Assembly: GCA_003550325.1 (NCBI GenBank)
Contig: QKWP01000065.1
Coordinates: forward strand, 9,230-73,229
DNA from: Gigaspora rosea
Lineage: Eukaryota; Glomeromycota; Glomeromycetes; Diversisporales; Gigasporaceae
Length of the DNA: 64,000 nt
Direction: 5' to 3'
The translations under genes were made by a program, and so were the position numbers. A model generated the notes under the pieces. It was not told the DNA's origin. It did not search any database and worked only from the letters and a program-made list of their open reading frames with translations. Below, piece after piece: positions 10,861 to 22,829 of the stretch (positions are counted from its first letter, which is position 1; each line of letters starts with the position of its first letter).

Positions 10861-11286
10861 TAAACACAAAAATCTTTTTCCTCTTTTGTGAATTTCTTTA
10901 ATATAGATACTGTATAAATGCAAAATAATGCCTCTAGCACTAATTAATTAACCTGAACATTATTTCGAATATACAGTTAACTTTTCATAACTGCACTGCA
11001 TTTATAGAAAATTCATTTATGGAGCATAATTTACTATAGCAATAATATTAAATAATTACATCAAACAGATCAAATTATGTGCAATTTATCATTATAGGGT
11101 AAGTGCATGAGAAGTGCACTTATAGAGAGTACACATATGAAGTGTCGACTGTATCATTTATTGCAACAAATTAGTACACATGTTAATTCAGGACGCAGAG
11201 AAGGGTCAAAAGTGCATCCGATTTCTACTCTTTATTAAAGGTCTTTAGACTTTTTTTAAATACATAATATCAGATAAGCATATTCA

Positions 11287-12222
11287 TACGTAGGTTGGAT
11301 GAAAAGTCTTGTCAGTAGATTAATATCTTGATCAATTTTAAAGATACAGTTTTAACCTTTATATATATAAATATAGTGGTTATAATAAATATGTAAAAAA
11401 AAATTTAAGTATTTTTATCAGATAGTTTTTAAAATATTGAATTTTTAATTTATTATATAAAAAATATTGCAAATTTTTTTATATAAAAATTAATTAAACT
11501 TTATCTTAAGTATATATAAAAAAAATTTAAAAATTTAATTAATTTTTCTAAAAATTTAGCTAATACTAAAATCAGTTATATAGTTTTTAAATATATAATT
11601 TATTTTTAAATTAACTTATTAAAATTTAAAAAATTTACAATTTAAAATTTTTCTTTGTTTAATTAGATTTTGCGAAGCTATAGTTTTTTTATTTTTTAAT
11701 ATTTTTATAAATTTTATAAATAATAATAATAATTTTGCAATAATTTTTATTTATAACTATTCTATTTTCAAATAAAATTATTAAATTTATTTAAAACAAC
11801 CAAAAATTAAAAATTGTTATATAGATAAATTTTATTACTAAATTTAGTAAATTAATTACTATATATAGTAAAATATTTAATTTATAATAAAATTACTTCA
11901 AATAATTATAAATAAAATTTATTTATATAAATTTTAATTATATAAATATAGTTCATTATTTTGGTTATATAATTTTTTTTATTATATAAAAATTTTTAAT
12001 ATAAATGACTTAATTTAAATTTTTTATAATAATAAATTTCAATTGGTTAAATTAATAAATTTAAAAACCAATTTTTTCAACAACTATCTAATTAAAATTA
12101 ATTAAATTTTTTTTTATAGATTCATTATAACCACTATATTAATATATATAAAATTTAAAACTGTATATTTAAAAATGATCAAGATATTGATCTACTGACA
12201 AAACTTTTCATCCAACTTACGT
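11287..12222. mobile_element. AT-rich MITE with ACGTAGGTTGGATGAAAAG ends
   Basis: Left ACGTAGGTTGGATGAAAAGT (11288-) is mirrored by CTTTTCATCCAACTTACGT (to 12222). The arms continue as GTCAGTAGATTAATATCTTG versus CAAGATATTGATCTACTGAC. The ~830-bp interior is nearly pure A/T and non-coding. Short direct repeats suggest further nested insertions. Confidence 0.6.
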
Positions 12223-12351
12223 ACTAATAGATCCTAAATGAATATATTTTTATACTAAATTAATAATCATCTTTATATCGTTACGGGATCAATCAAACCT
12301 ATAATGCATAGTTTGTACCCTCAACCCACAACCATACACAGCACTGAGGGG

Positions 12352-12623
12352 CAGTGTTGTACACGGACATTGTCCCGCTGATTTTTCAGGGACGCGGACA
12401 GTCCGGGACGGGTCGTCTGGGACATGTCCGCAATAATGTCCCAACATGATACATGTCCGCCGGGTAAAACCAATCAAATTGCGGAATCATACGAATTTTA
12501 TTGGTAAATGATCACGTGTTGAGTCGCAAAATGTCCGGGACAAAAAAAATTCTGGGCGGACATGTTCCGGACGTCCTGTCCCGGACTGTCCGCCATCCGT
12601 GTCTGTGTCCCATGATAACACTG
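12352..12623. mobile_element. hAT-type MITE with perfect 8-bp TSD
   Basis: A 272-bp element, clearly richer in G+C than its surroundings. It starts CAGTGTTGT and ends AACACTG, flanked by CTGAGGGG at 12344-12351 and again at 12624-12631. An 8-bp target duplication with CAGTG ends is the hAT superfamily signature. The interior has inverted blocks around GGACATGTCC and GTCCGGGAC. Apparent minus-strand reading frames across and beside it are by-products of the higher GC and are not genes. The 121-bp element at 40835-40955 has similar ends. Confidence 0.85.
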
Positions 12624-12631
12624 CTGAGGGG

Positions 12632-13581
12632 TACTATACCCGGGTATTTTATGTAGCGCTATACGGTAATGGTAGATCATTCTGTGATTTTACCAAGTAA
12701 ATTTGTTAACGAAGATATATTCAAATTATAAATTTTAATTCATAATGATAAGATTTAAGCTTGGATCCCAATAATCATTAAAAATGCGCATATGATTCAA
12801 CTTTAAAAAAAATAACTTCTTTAAGCTTAACAATTTACTGATATAATTACATATGTAGATAACCTTTATTAACTAAATCGCTTGCTAACTAGTATATAGT
12901 TTAATAATTTACCAAAATAATGATATAAAAAAATTATAGAACTATCAACTATTAATAGATAGAATATACGCCTATGGAGAGTATAAACGGTATAAAAAAA
13001 ACCAATCTACAGAAACATAGCATATAATCATACATGTTCTATAACAAAAAGTATGTCCCATAACTAACTTCCGAATTAATTCTCTGTTCTCTGAATTATT
13101 TTTACTGCATATAAATGTTACTAATCTATTTTACTGGCAGTAAGTGTCTGTCTTTAGAGTAATAAGAGTTATAAATAAAATAAATTAGGTAAACCTTTTG
13201 AAATTGCTATCATTTTACCAAGTTTAATATACTGTAAACTATATTGGCTAAATTGAAACGTCTAGATGTACCTCTTTTCTAACTTCTGAATTACTTCGTG
13301 GATTACTGAATTATTTTAATAGTATATAAAACGAAGCCTCTACTTTTAAATTTTTCGTACTCCTACTTTTGTGCCTGTGACATATTGTGTAACATTTACC
13401 AATCAAAATTAAAGCCCGCTATATACGGTAACTTCAATGGTCGGGAGGGTAAAGTGGGATCTAGCCAGTATTACTCGCTTCTTGTTAAGGATATTTGTGT
13501 GAGTATTTTGCAATCCGTCGATCAGAGTCAAATGTTTTATGCACCATTCGAGTAAGACGAATCGAATGATATAAGAATTGT
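12632..13581. other. AT-rich stretch, no feature recognised
   Basis: Apart from short runs such as TATACGGTAA (about 12660 and 13425) I see no open frame, tRNA, inverted repeat of useful length or tandem array here. Confidence 0.4.
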
Positions 13582-13801
13582 GACAGATTAAAATGAAATC
13601 GGATTAAAATGAAATTTTTCTATTTTTTAAGCAAATTTTTAAAATTTTTTAGAGGACATTTTTGGGGGTTTTTTTTAGCATTAAGGTTAGGGTTTAGGGT
13701 TAGAGTTATTAATAAACGAGTATATGTGGGTTTTATAAGCTTTAAAGGTGAGCAAGAGAGGTCCCCAGTTTCATTTTAATCTGATTTCATTTTAATCTGC
13801 G
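13582..13801. mobile_element. MITE with CAGATTAAAATGAAATC arms
   Basis: CAGATTAAAATGAAATCGGA (13584-) is mirrored by TTTCATTTTAATCTGATTTC..TTTTAATCTG (13769-13799). The core holds TTAAGGTTAGGGTTTAGGG (13681-13700). Its right half is repeated exactly at +4238 because of the duplicated contig end. Confidence 0.6.
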
Positions 13802-13928
13802 ACAAGAATTAAATCGTGTAAATATAAGTTGGTCCGCCACTTTACCTATCTCCGTCAATTTACCTCTCTTTACCTTATATTTTGAATTGCAGTATAAATT
13901 ATGGCTCTCTAAATAATACTTTTGCATA

Positions 13929-14701
13929 AGGGATGTTAAGTGGTGCATCTGGTCACTAAGTCTGGCCCAGGACTAGTTAAAAACTAGTCCTACAGTAGTC
14001 CTACCCTAGCGGTTTAATATAGTTTTATAATACTTTTTACAAACATTACCATTATTGAATGAAAAGTCGTCACTTAACTAATTTTAATTTCTCAATTAGC
14101 CACTCAGGATGTATAGTTATTGATTCACATTTTATCGAATTTTATTAATGCGTCAAAAATGACAATCTATTCATATCATGTGAGAGCTGGACTGGTTTTG
14201 GGCCAGTACTGAACTAGTCCCTACCAGACTAGTGATGGGAAAAATGCGCATTTTGCATGTTATATAAAAAGCGCATAATATATCGCTTTTTTCATAAAAT
14301 GCGCATGATTCCATTTCATATACAATGGACTAGGAAAACCCGTCTTTGACACTTTTTTATCAATTTCGAGATTTTTGATTCAAATTAAAGTTCTGGTTTA
14401 TATCTATATGTAATTCACTTTTTATCCTACGTTAATATAATAATTTATCGAGATATTTTAACTTCAATTTTTTAACGATCGTGTTCTAAAAATAGATTTA
14501 CAACCAGACTCAATTAAATTAGATTGGTCAATTAGTGTTTTATAATCACATGACATTGTTTATTCAGTAATGAATATCTAAAAATAAACAAAAACTCGGG
14601 TAAATTTTAGGTTTCACAGATGGGTTTTCCTAGTCCATTGCCCAAATGCGCATGCATGAAATCCATCTCTAGTCCTTCACCGTGGATCACTTAACATCCC
14701 T
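13929..14701. mobile_element. Nested MITEs with AGGGATGTTAAGTG ends
   Basis: Outer ends AGGGATGTTAAGTGGTGCAT and the complement of CACTTAACATCCCT define 13929-14701. Inside are two further inverted pairs: CTAGTGATGG..CCATCTCTAG (about 14229-14672) and CAATGGACTAGGAAAACCCG..GGGTTTTCCTAGTCCATTG (about 14322-14641). Three shells are thus nested. A near-identical second copy at 18167-18939 is the assembly duplicate. Confidence 0.6.
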
Positions 14702-15174
14702 ATAGCTGTAACTAGTTTAAGGCTGAAAAACTTGTCTTAAATTCTCATCGAATACGTACGTACGTAAGTACGTATAAGCCAAATTACAGGTTTCGGTTAT
14801 TGTTTTCTATACAAGGGAATTGACGTTTTTTTTATTATTTGGTTAAATCAATTTAGGGTACAAACAAGTTTAGATTATGTTACCAAAATCAAGAAATAAA
14901 AATTTGTTAATCACCTTGATATCGTCTTGCTTACGTGATTTATCATCTGTCACAAACGGAAAACCTTTAATTCTTTAACCCGTTATCTCACTACTTCCAT
15001 CTTTCATCTCTTTTACATAGTACTCTTCCAGTACAATTTATGATCTCTTTTTGTAGTGTTTCCTATTTAGCATAGTTACCTTATTTGATTTAGAAGCCCT
15101 GTTGTATCTGTAAATAACCGTATAATTAGTTTGGCTGAGTAAATAAACTTAAAGATAAAAACTCAAGAGGACCC

Positions 15175-16254
15175 TTAACGTAGACCCAGGGTCTACAATT
15201 TTATCGTAGACCGGGGTAGCTTGAAATATGATTGGTCAATTAATACTTGGCATTTCTAGAAACTTCGAGCGAAAGTATTTGAAAATTACTTAACTAAATT
15301 AATTTTTTTATTTTAATTTTGTAGCTTCGCAAAATTAAAATAAAAAAATTTTTAAAAATCAAATTACTTTGTTATATTAGAAACTTCGTGTAAAAGGATC
15401 TTAACCAAATTTAATAAATTTTTTTTATTAAATTTTATTATACAATTACTAAAATATTCTCATTTAACCTTTGAAAAATTTTTATTACAACTTATATTTT
15501 AATATACGGTTTATTAATGATAAATTATAATTTATTTAAAATATTTATTTTTAAAATAATCATATTATTAAAACAATACTAAAATTACAGTAAAAAAAAA
15601 AACCCCCCCAAAACGATGAAACACCAAACGACAGAGACAAAGCACCAAAAGAAAAAAAAACCACCAAAAACGATGAAACGCCAAGGTGACGAAACACCAA
15701 AGTGACAAAGTACTGAACGAACACAGATCATAAAATGAACAAAGCACCAAAGGGATGAAGCACCAAAATGACGAAGAAGCACCAAAGGGACGAAGAACCA
15801 AAACCGATAAAGCACCAAAAAGATGATGCCAAAAAATAACGAGACACTAAAGAGATAAAGCACCAAAGGGACAGAGCACCAAAGGGACAAGCACCAAAGT
15901 AACAAAACACCAAATGGACGAAGCACCAAAAGGACGAAGCACCAAAGGGACGAAGCACCAAACCAACGAACACCTAAAACCGACGAAGCACCAAAAAAAG
16001 GGAACACCAATAAACGACGAAACACCAAAGCGACGAAGCACCAAAGAGACAAAGCACTTAAAACCGATTAAGTACCAAAAGAACGAAGCACCAAAGGAAC
16101 AGAACACCAAAAAACGACGAAACACCAAAATGACGAAGCACCAAAAGGACGAAAGTGATAAAAGCAGCATCAAAACAAAAAATCATGCAGATCATTATAT
16201 ATCAGGTAAACAAGGGGTCTACAGATTAATCATAGAACCCCTGGTCTACGTTAA
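15175..16254. mobile_element. TTAA-flanked inverted-repeat element carrying a minisatellite
   Basis: The ends TTAACGTAGACCCAGGGTCT and the complement of AGAACCCCTGGTCTACGTTAA are inverted. The outermost TTAA at both ends would fit a piggyBac-type TTAA target duplication, but TTAA is palindromic and could simply be part of the repeat. There is no transposase. The interior is AT-rich DNA followed by a 16-bp minisatellite. The assembly duplicate lies at 19413-20492. Confidence 0.55.
15595..16160. repeat. 16-bp minisatellite (ACGAAGCACCAAARGG)n
   Basis: About 35 imperfect units of GACGAAGCACCAAAAG fill this block. Because the unit lacks stop codons in several frames, long open frames appear on both strands (rich in K/T/P on plus, in W/C/F/L on minus). 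They are translations of the repeat, with no family resemblance, and I do not call them genes. Assembly duplicate: 19833-20398. Confidence 0.85.
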
Positions 16255-16261
16255 GATTTGC

Positions 16262-16690
16262 CAAAACTCAAATATTTGAAATTGTTGACCAAATAAATCA
16301 AATATTTGATCAAATAAATTCAAATATTCGATTTTTATTTGAAATTGTTGATCAAATGCGGTTCTTTCTCAACAAAATGAACTTTCAATAAATCAAATAT
16401 TTGATTTTTATTTGAAATTGTTGATCAAATAAATCGAATATTTGATTTTTATTCGAAATTGCTGATCAAATAAATTCAAATATTTGATTTTTATTCGAAA
16501 TTTTTGATCAAACAAATTCGAATAGTATTGAAATGAATTTTGAGAATCGAATGAATCCTGCATGTTGCCATTGTTAAACAATGGTAACATGCAGAATTTG
16601 AAAGCAATAATATGGTAAGCAAATTTGAAATTCATGATCAAATATTTGAAATTAACGATCAAATATTTGAAATTATTAATCAAACGCTTG
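16262..16690. repeat. CAAATATTTGAAATTGTTGATC repeat block
   Basis: Repeated CAAATATTTGA / TTTTATTTGAAATTGTTGAT units, largely self-complementary, fill this stretch. A hairpin GCATGTTGCCATTGTT / AACAATGGTAACATGC lies in the middle (about 16560-16591). The block lies immediately 5' of the hAT transposase exon. Duplicate at 20500-20928. Confidence 0.65.
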
Positions 16691-16742
16691 GGCTTTCCGT
16701 TCTTATAAACTAATTAAATTTACTTTTTTCTAATACAATAAA

Positions 16743-17653
16743 ATGGATGAAAATACTTATTTTAATAATAATTATTATTTATCAATGGATTTTGAAAACA
16801 AACCGTTTAATACATTAAATGAATCTTTTACTACCACTATATCAGAAATATCAAATACTATGACCGAAGTATCAGATACTAGTAAAATATCAGATATGAT
16901 ATCTGAAACTTCAAATAGTTTTGATATTATAGATGAAACATCTAATGCTTTTAGTTCTTCATGGTCTGATATTTGGAAATTTTTTGATAAAGAGAAAAAA
17001 GAAAAAACTGTTATTGCGAGATGCAAATGTTGTCCAAATGTTAAATATTCTGTCATTAAAGGTGCCACAACCAATCTTTGGACGCATATTAGAAGAGTGC
17101 ATCCATCTCTCCTTGGAACACCACCATCTCAACGTACTTTAGATCATTATAGATCTAATAATAATGATAATAAGATTTCTGAAGTATAAAGCTTTTTTTT
17201 ATTTTTTTTTTATTGTAACTAGAGATATTATTTCTATTCTATTCTAATCCTTAAATTGAATAATATAGGTTACTCAAGATGATTTATGGTCATGGATTAT
17301 GGAATGGATTGTTCGCAAAGATCTTTCTTTTACAATAGTGGAAGGTCGAATTAAAAGTATAATTGAAAGAATATCAAAATTTCATGTTGTATCTGCAGAT
17401 ACGATTAAATGTGATATAATAAAGAAATATAAAGAAATGCTAACTAATGTCCAAATAGAATTACAAGAAGTTCCAGGAAAATTTGACAACTGCGGTTAAG
17501 GCTTACATGGAAATTATAGTTCATTATATAGATAAAAATTGGCAGCTTTAACAAAAAAATTTAGATTTTATTGAAATAGAAGGTTCTCATATGGGTGCAA
17601 ATCTTGCAAATGAATTAATTAATGTTTTTGAATTTTATCAAATTGAATCTAAG
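16743..17653 (+). pseudogene. hAT transposase 5' part (first assembly copy)
   Basis: Identical to 20981-21891 (described there): BED zinc-finger exon 16743-17183, intron, second exon from 17269. This copy is cut off by the contig end at 17906. It should be treated as the same gene as the 20981 copy unless long reads prove two loci. Confidence 0.75.
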
Positions 17654-17906
17654 GTTATAAATAATATTTTTATTTGGTTTATCAGTTTTTAGAGCTTGTA
17701 CCCGTATAAGTGTTACCTGGGTAACCCGGTTAACACCTGTCAACCAGGTCATAGCTATCGTTAACCGAGTGACCCGAATTAATTATCCATAAGCATGATA
17801 ATGTGACGTACAAACGTATGTACAGTACGTATGTCTGTTGGGAGTGAGGTCATTTTAAATTTTATTATTTAAACCCAGTTTATTTTCTGACGGCCTCAGC
17901 CGTTTG

Positions 17907-17907
17907 N
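17907..17907. other. Single-N scaffold junction
   Basis: One N separates the last base of the first duplicate (17906) from the first base of the second (17908). It is the only break between the two identical 4,237-bp blocks. Confidence 0.95.
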
Positions 17908-20900
17908 TTTTTTTAGCATTAAGGTTAGGGTTTAGGGTTAGAGTTATTAATAAACGAGTATATGTGGGTTTTATAAGCTTTAAAGGTGAGCAAGAGAGGT
18001 CCCCAGTTTCATTTTAATCTGATTTCATTTTAATCTGCGACAAGAATTAAATCGTGTAAATATAAGTTGGTCCGCCACTTTACCTATCTCCGTCAATTTA
18101 CCTCTCTTTACCTTATATTTTGAATTGCAGTATAAATTATGGCTCTCTAAATAATACTTTTGCATAAGGGATGTTAAGTGGTGCATCTGGTCACTAAGTC
18201 TGGCCCAGGACTAGTTAAAAACTAGTCCTACAGTAGTCCTACCCTAGCGGTTTAATATAGTTTTATAATACTTTTTACAAACATTACCATTATTGAATGA
18301 AAAGTCGTCACTTAACTAATTTTAATTTCTCAATTAGCCACTCAGGATGTATAGTTATTGATTCACATTTTATCGAATTTTATTAATGCGTCAAAAATGA
18401 CAATCTATTCATATCATGTGAGAGCTGGACTGGTTTTGGGCCAGTACTGAACTAGTCCCTACCAGACTAGTGATGGGAAAAATGCGCATTTTGCATGTTA
18501 TATAAAAAGCGCATAATATATCGCTTTTTTCATAAAATGCGCATGATTCCATTTCATATACAATGGACTAGGAAAACCCGTCTTTGACACTTTTTTATCA
18601 ATTTCGAGATTTTTGATTCAAATTAAAGTTCTGGTTTATATCTATATGTAATTCACTTTTTATCCTACGTTAATATAATAATTTATCGAGATATTTTAAC
18701 TTCAATTTTTTAACGATCGTGTTCTAAAAATAGATTTACAACCAGACTCAATTAAATTAGATTGGTCAATTAGTGTTTTATAATCACATGACATTGTTTA
18801 TTCAGTAATGAATATCTAAAAATAAACAAAAACTCGGGTAAATTTTAGGTTTCACAGATGGGTTTTCCTAGTCCATTGCCCAAATGCGCATGCATGAAAT
18901 CCATCTCTAGTCCTTCACCGTGGATCACTTAACATCCCTATAGCTGTAACTAGTTTAAGGCTGAAAAACTTGTCTTAAATTCTCATCGAATACGTACGTA
19001 CGTAAGTACGTATAAGCCAAATTACAGGTTTCGGTTATTGTTTTCTATACAAGGGAATTGACGTTTTTTTTATTATTTGGTTAAATCAATTTAGGGTACA
19101 AACAAGTTTAGATTATGTTACCAAAATCAAGAAATAAAAATTTGTTAATCACCTTGATATCGTCTTGCTTACGTGATTTATCATCTGTCACAAACGGAAA
19201 ACCTTTAATTCTTTAACCCGTTATCTCACTACTTCCATCTTTCATCTCTTTTACATAGTACTCTTCCAGTACAATTTATGATCTCTTTTTGTAGTGTTTC
19301 CTATTTAGCATAGTTACCTTATTTGATTTAGAAGCCCTGTTGTATCTGTAAATAACCGTATAATTAGTTTGGCTGAGTAAATAAACTTAAAGATAAAAAC
19401 TCAAGAGGACCCTTAACGTAGACCCAGGGTCTACAATTTTATCGTAGACCGGGGTAGCTTGAAATATGATTGGTCAATTAATACTTGGCATTTCTAGAAA
19501 CTTCGAGCGAAAGTATTTGAAAATTACTTAACTAAATTAATTTTTTTATTTTAATTTTGTAGCTTCGCAAAATTAAAATAAAAAAATTTTTAAAAATCAA
19601 ATTACTTTGTTATATTAGAAACTTCGTGTAAAAGGATCTTAACCAAATTTAATAAATTTTTTTTATTAAATTTTATTATACAATTACTAAAATATTCTCA
19701 TTTAACCTTTGAAAAATTTTTATTACAACTTATATTTTAATATACGGTTTATTAATGATAAATTATAATTTATTTAAAATATTTATTTTTAAAATAATCA
19801 TATTATTAAAACAATACTAAAATTACAGTAAAAAAAAAAACCCCCCCAAAACGATGAAACACCAAACGACAGAGACAAAGCACCAAAAGAAAAAAAAACC
19901 ACCAAAAACGATGAAACGCCAAGGTGACGAAACACCAAAGTGACAAAGTACTGAACGAACACAGATCATAAAATGAACAAAGCACCAAAGGGATGAAGCA
20001 CCAAAATGACGAAGAAGCACCAAAGGGACGAAGAACCAAAACCGATAAAGCACCAAAAAGATGATGCCAAAAAATAACGAGACACTAAAGAGATAAAGCA
20101 CCAAAGGGACAGAGCACCAAAGGGACAAGCACCAAAGTAACAAAACACCAAATGGACGAAGCACCAAAAGGACGAAGCACCAAAGGGACGAAGCACCAAA
20201 CCAACGAACACCTAAAACCGACGAAGCACCAAAAAAAGGGAACACCAATAAACGACGAAACACCAAAGCGACGAAGCACCAAAGAGACAAAGCACTTAAA
20301 ACCGATTAAGTACCAAAAGAACGAAGCACCAAAGGAACAGAACACCAAAAAACGACGAAACACCAAAATGACGAAGCACCAAAAGGACGAAAGTGATAAA
20401 AGCAGCATCAAAACAAAAAATCATGCAGATCATTATATATCAGGTAAACAAGGGGTCTACAGATTAATCATAGAACCCCTGGTCTACGTTAAGATTTGCC
20501 AAAACTCAAATATTTGAAATTGTTGACCAAATAAATCAAATATTTGATCAAATAAATTCAAATATTCGATTTTTATTTGAAATTGTTGATCAAATGCGGT
20601 TCTTTCTCAACAAAATGAACTTTCAATAAATCAAATATTTGATTTTTATTTGAAATTGTTGATCAAATAAATCGAATATTTGATTTTTATTCGAAATTGC
20701 TGATCAAATAAATTCAAATATTTGATTTTTATTCGAAATTTTTGATCAAACAAATTCGAATAGTATTGAAATGAATTTTGAGAATCGAATGAATCCTGCA
20801 TGTTGCCATTGTTAAACAATGGTAACATGCAGAATTTGAAAGCAATAATATGGTAAGCAAATTTGAAATTCATGATCAAATATTTGAAATTAACGATCAA

Positions 20901-22144
20901 ATATTTGAAATTATTAATCAAACGCTTGGGCTTTCCGTTCTTATAAACTAATTAAATTTACTTTTTTCTAATACAATAAAATGGATGAAAATACTTATTT
21001 TAATAATAATTATTATTTATCAATGGATTTTGAAAACAAACCGTTTAATACATTAAATGAATCTTTTACTACCACTATATCAGAAATATCAAATACTATG
21101 ACCGAAGTATCAGATACTAGTAAAATATCAGATATGATATCTGAAACTTCAAATAGTTTTGATATTATAGATGAAACATCTAATGCTTTTAGTTCTTCAT
21201 GGTCTGATATTTGGAAATTTTTTGATAAAGAGAAAAAAGAAAAAACTGTTATTGCGAGATGCAAATGTTGTCCAAATGTTAAATATTCTGTCATTAAAGG
21301 TGCCACAACCAATCTTTGGACGCATATTAGAAGAGTGCATCCATCTCTCCTTGGAACACCACCATCTCAACGTACTTTAGATCATTATAGATCTAATAAT
21401 AATGATAATAAGATTTCTGAAGTATAAAGCTTTTTTTTATTTTTTTTTTATTGTAACTAGAGATATTATTTCTATTCTATTCTAATCCTTAAATTGAATA
21501 ATATAGGTTACTCAAGATGATTTATGGTCATGGATTATGGAATGGATTGTTCGCAAAGATCTTTCTTTTACAATAGTGGAAGGTCGAATTAAAAGTATAA
21601 TTGAAAGAATATCAAAATTTCATGTTGTATCTGCAGATACGATTAAATGTGATATAATAAAGAAATATAAAGAAATGCTAACTAATGTCCAAATAGAATT
21701 ACAAGAAGTTCCAGGAAAATTTGACAACTGCGGTTAAGGCTTACATGGAAATTATAGTTCATTATATAGATAAAAATTGGCAGCTTTAACAAAAAAATTT
21801 AGATTTTATTGAAATAGAAGGTTCTCATATGGGTGCAAATCTTGCAAATGAATTAATTAATGTTTTTGAATTTTATCAAATTGAATCTAAGGTTATAAAT
21901 AATATTTTTATTTGGTTTATCAGTTTTTAGAGCTTGTACCCGTATAAGTGTTACCTGGGTAACCCGGTTAACACCTGTCAACCAGGTCATAGCTATCGTT
22001 AACCGAGTGACCCGAATTAATTATCCATAAGCATGATAATGTGACGTACAAACGTATGTACAGTACGTATGTCTGTTGGGAGTGAGGTCATTTTAAATTT
22101 TATTATTTAAACCCAGTTTATTTTCTGACGGCCTCAGCCGTTTG
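17908..22144. repeat. Second copy of exact 4,237-bp duplication (start of contig B)
   Basis: Identical to 13670-17906. Nested MITEs fall at 18167-18939, the TTAA-flanked element at 19413-20492, the minisatellite at 19833-20398, the CAAATATTTG block at 20500-20928 and hAT exons at 20981-21891. Unlike the first copy, this one continues into the 3' remainder of the hAT gene, so it is the copy with the complete locus. Confidence 0.9.
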
Positions 22145-22571
22145 AGAATAAACTGATTATGTTACAGCTATTATCATGATTCTCGGGGCACCTGACATAA
22201 AAATTAATAAATTTATCAGTTACCATTATCATTATACGTAGTTTTTTTAAAAAAATGCATATAAGAGAATTTATGATTTTGCATCAATCAATCAAAAAAA
22301 CGGTTTACCCGGATTATTAAGATGACCCAGTTTATAATGTTGTAAACGGTGAGTAACCCGGAGTTTAAATTTTTTAACGGGTGCAACCTCTAAAAAAATT
22401 ACATACCTTAAGAGTTACCTCAATTTTGCATTAGCCAATCAAACAAACTGGGACAACCGGGTCAAATGGGTAACCCGGATTTTTTAAAACAATCCGATTT
22501 GTGACCCGGTAATAGTCTGGTAAACGGGCGGGTTATCCGGAATTTGAAATTTATTTCGGGTACAATCTCTA
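21928..22571. mobile_element. hAT-type MITE in the transposase intron
   Basis: It starts TAGAGCTTGTACCCG, and its right end is the complement of TAGAGATTGTACCCG (13 to 14 of 15 matching). Flanks TCAGTTTT (21920-21927) and TCGGTTTT (22572-22579) are an 8-bp target duplication with one mismatch. The interior is full of GGTTACCC / ACCCGG motifs. Same terminal family as 58837-59990. The first assembly copy carries only its left part (17690-17906). Confidence 0.75.
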
Positions 22572-22577
22572 TCGGTT

Positions 22578-22829
22578 TTACTAAATCATACTAGTGGTGT
22601 TCAATACTACAATCGCTATATCTCAAAAACTAGCTAAGTAATCAGTACCAGATATTCTAAGTAAAAATGTTCAGCACCCCATAACCCTACATTAATTTAA
22701 ATTTTGTCTCTAACTCTAACCCTTACCTTAACCTATTACGGCACTCTAACCCTAAATTTCACTAGCAAAGCTATAGAAAAATATATGTAGTATTGAATAC
22801 CAGTAGTATGATTTAGTATTATTGTAATT
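22578..22829. mobile_element. GTTTTACTAAA-family MITE (degenerate)
   Basis: GTTTTACTAAATCATACTAG on the left and TAGTATGATTTAGTATTAT on the right are inverted, with GTGGTGTTCAATACTAC mirrored by GTAGTATTGAATACC further in. The core contains CTAACCCTTACC and CTCTAACCCTAA. It lies next to the hAT MITE within the same intron. Confidence 0.6.

Larger units (their letters stand above)
13670..17906. repeat. First copy of exact 4,237-bp duplication (end of contig A)
   Basis: Every base checked from 13670 to 17906 recurs at +4238 (17908-22144), and all open frames in the two copies translate identically. The two copies are separated only by a single N at 17907. Exact identity of AT-rich, fast-decaying repeat DNA over 4.2 kb, abutting an N, points to two contigs that overlap and were concatenated rather than merged. 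Counts of elements in this interval should therefore be halved. Confidence 0.9.

Noticed and set aside
12289..12680. Two minus-strand frames (12289-12477, 12498-12680)
   Set aside because: They run through the GC-richer hAT MITE 12352-12623 and its flanks; no ATG-based gene signal and no family resemblance.
15568..16279. Long plus- and minus-strand frames rich in W/C/F or K/T/P
   Set aside because: They are translations of the 16-bp minisatellite; openness on both strands follows from the repeat unit.
13670..22144. Genuine recent tandem duplication including a hAT gene
   Set aside because: Exact identity and the single N between copies make an unmerged contig overlap more likely; kept as an assembly finding.
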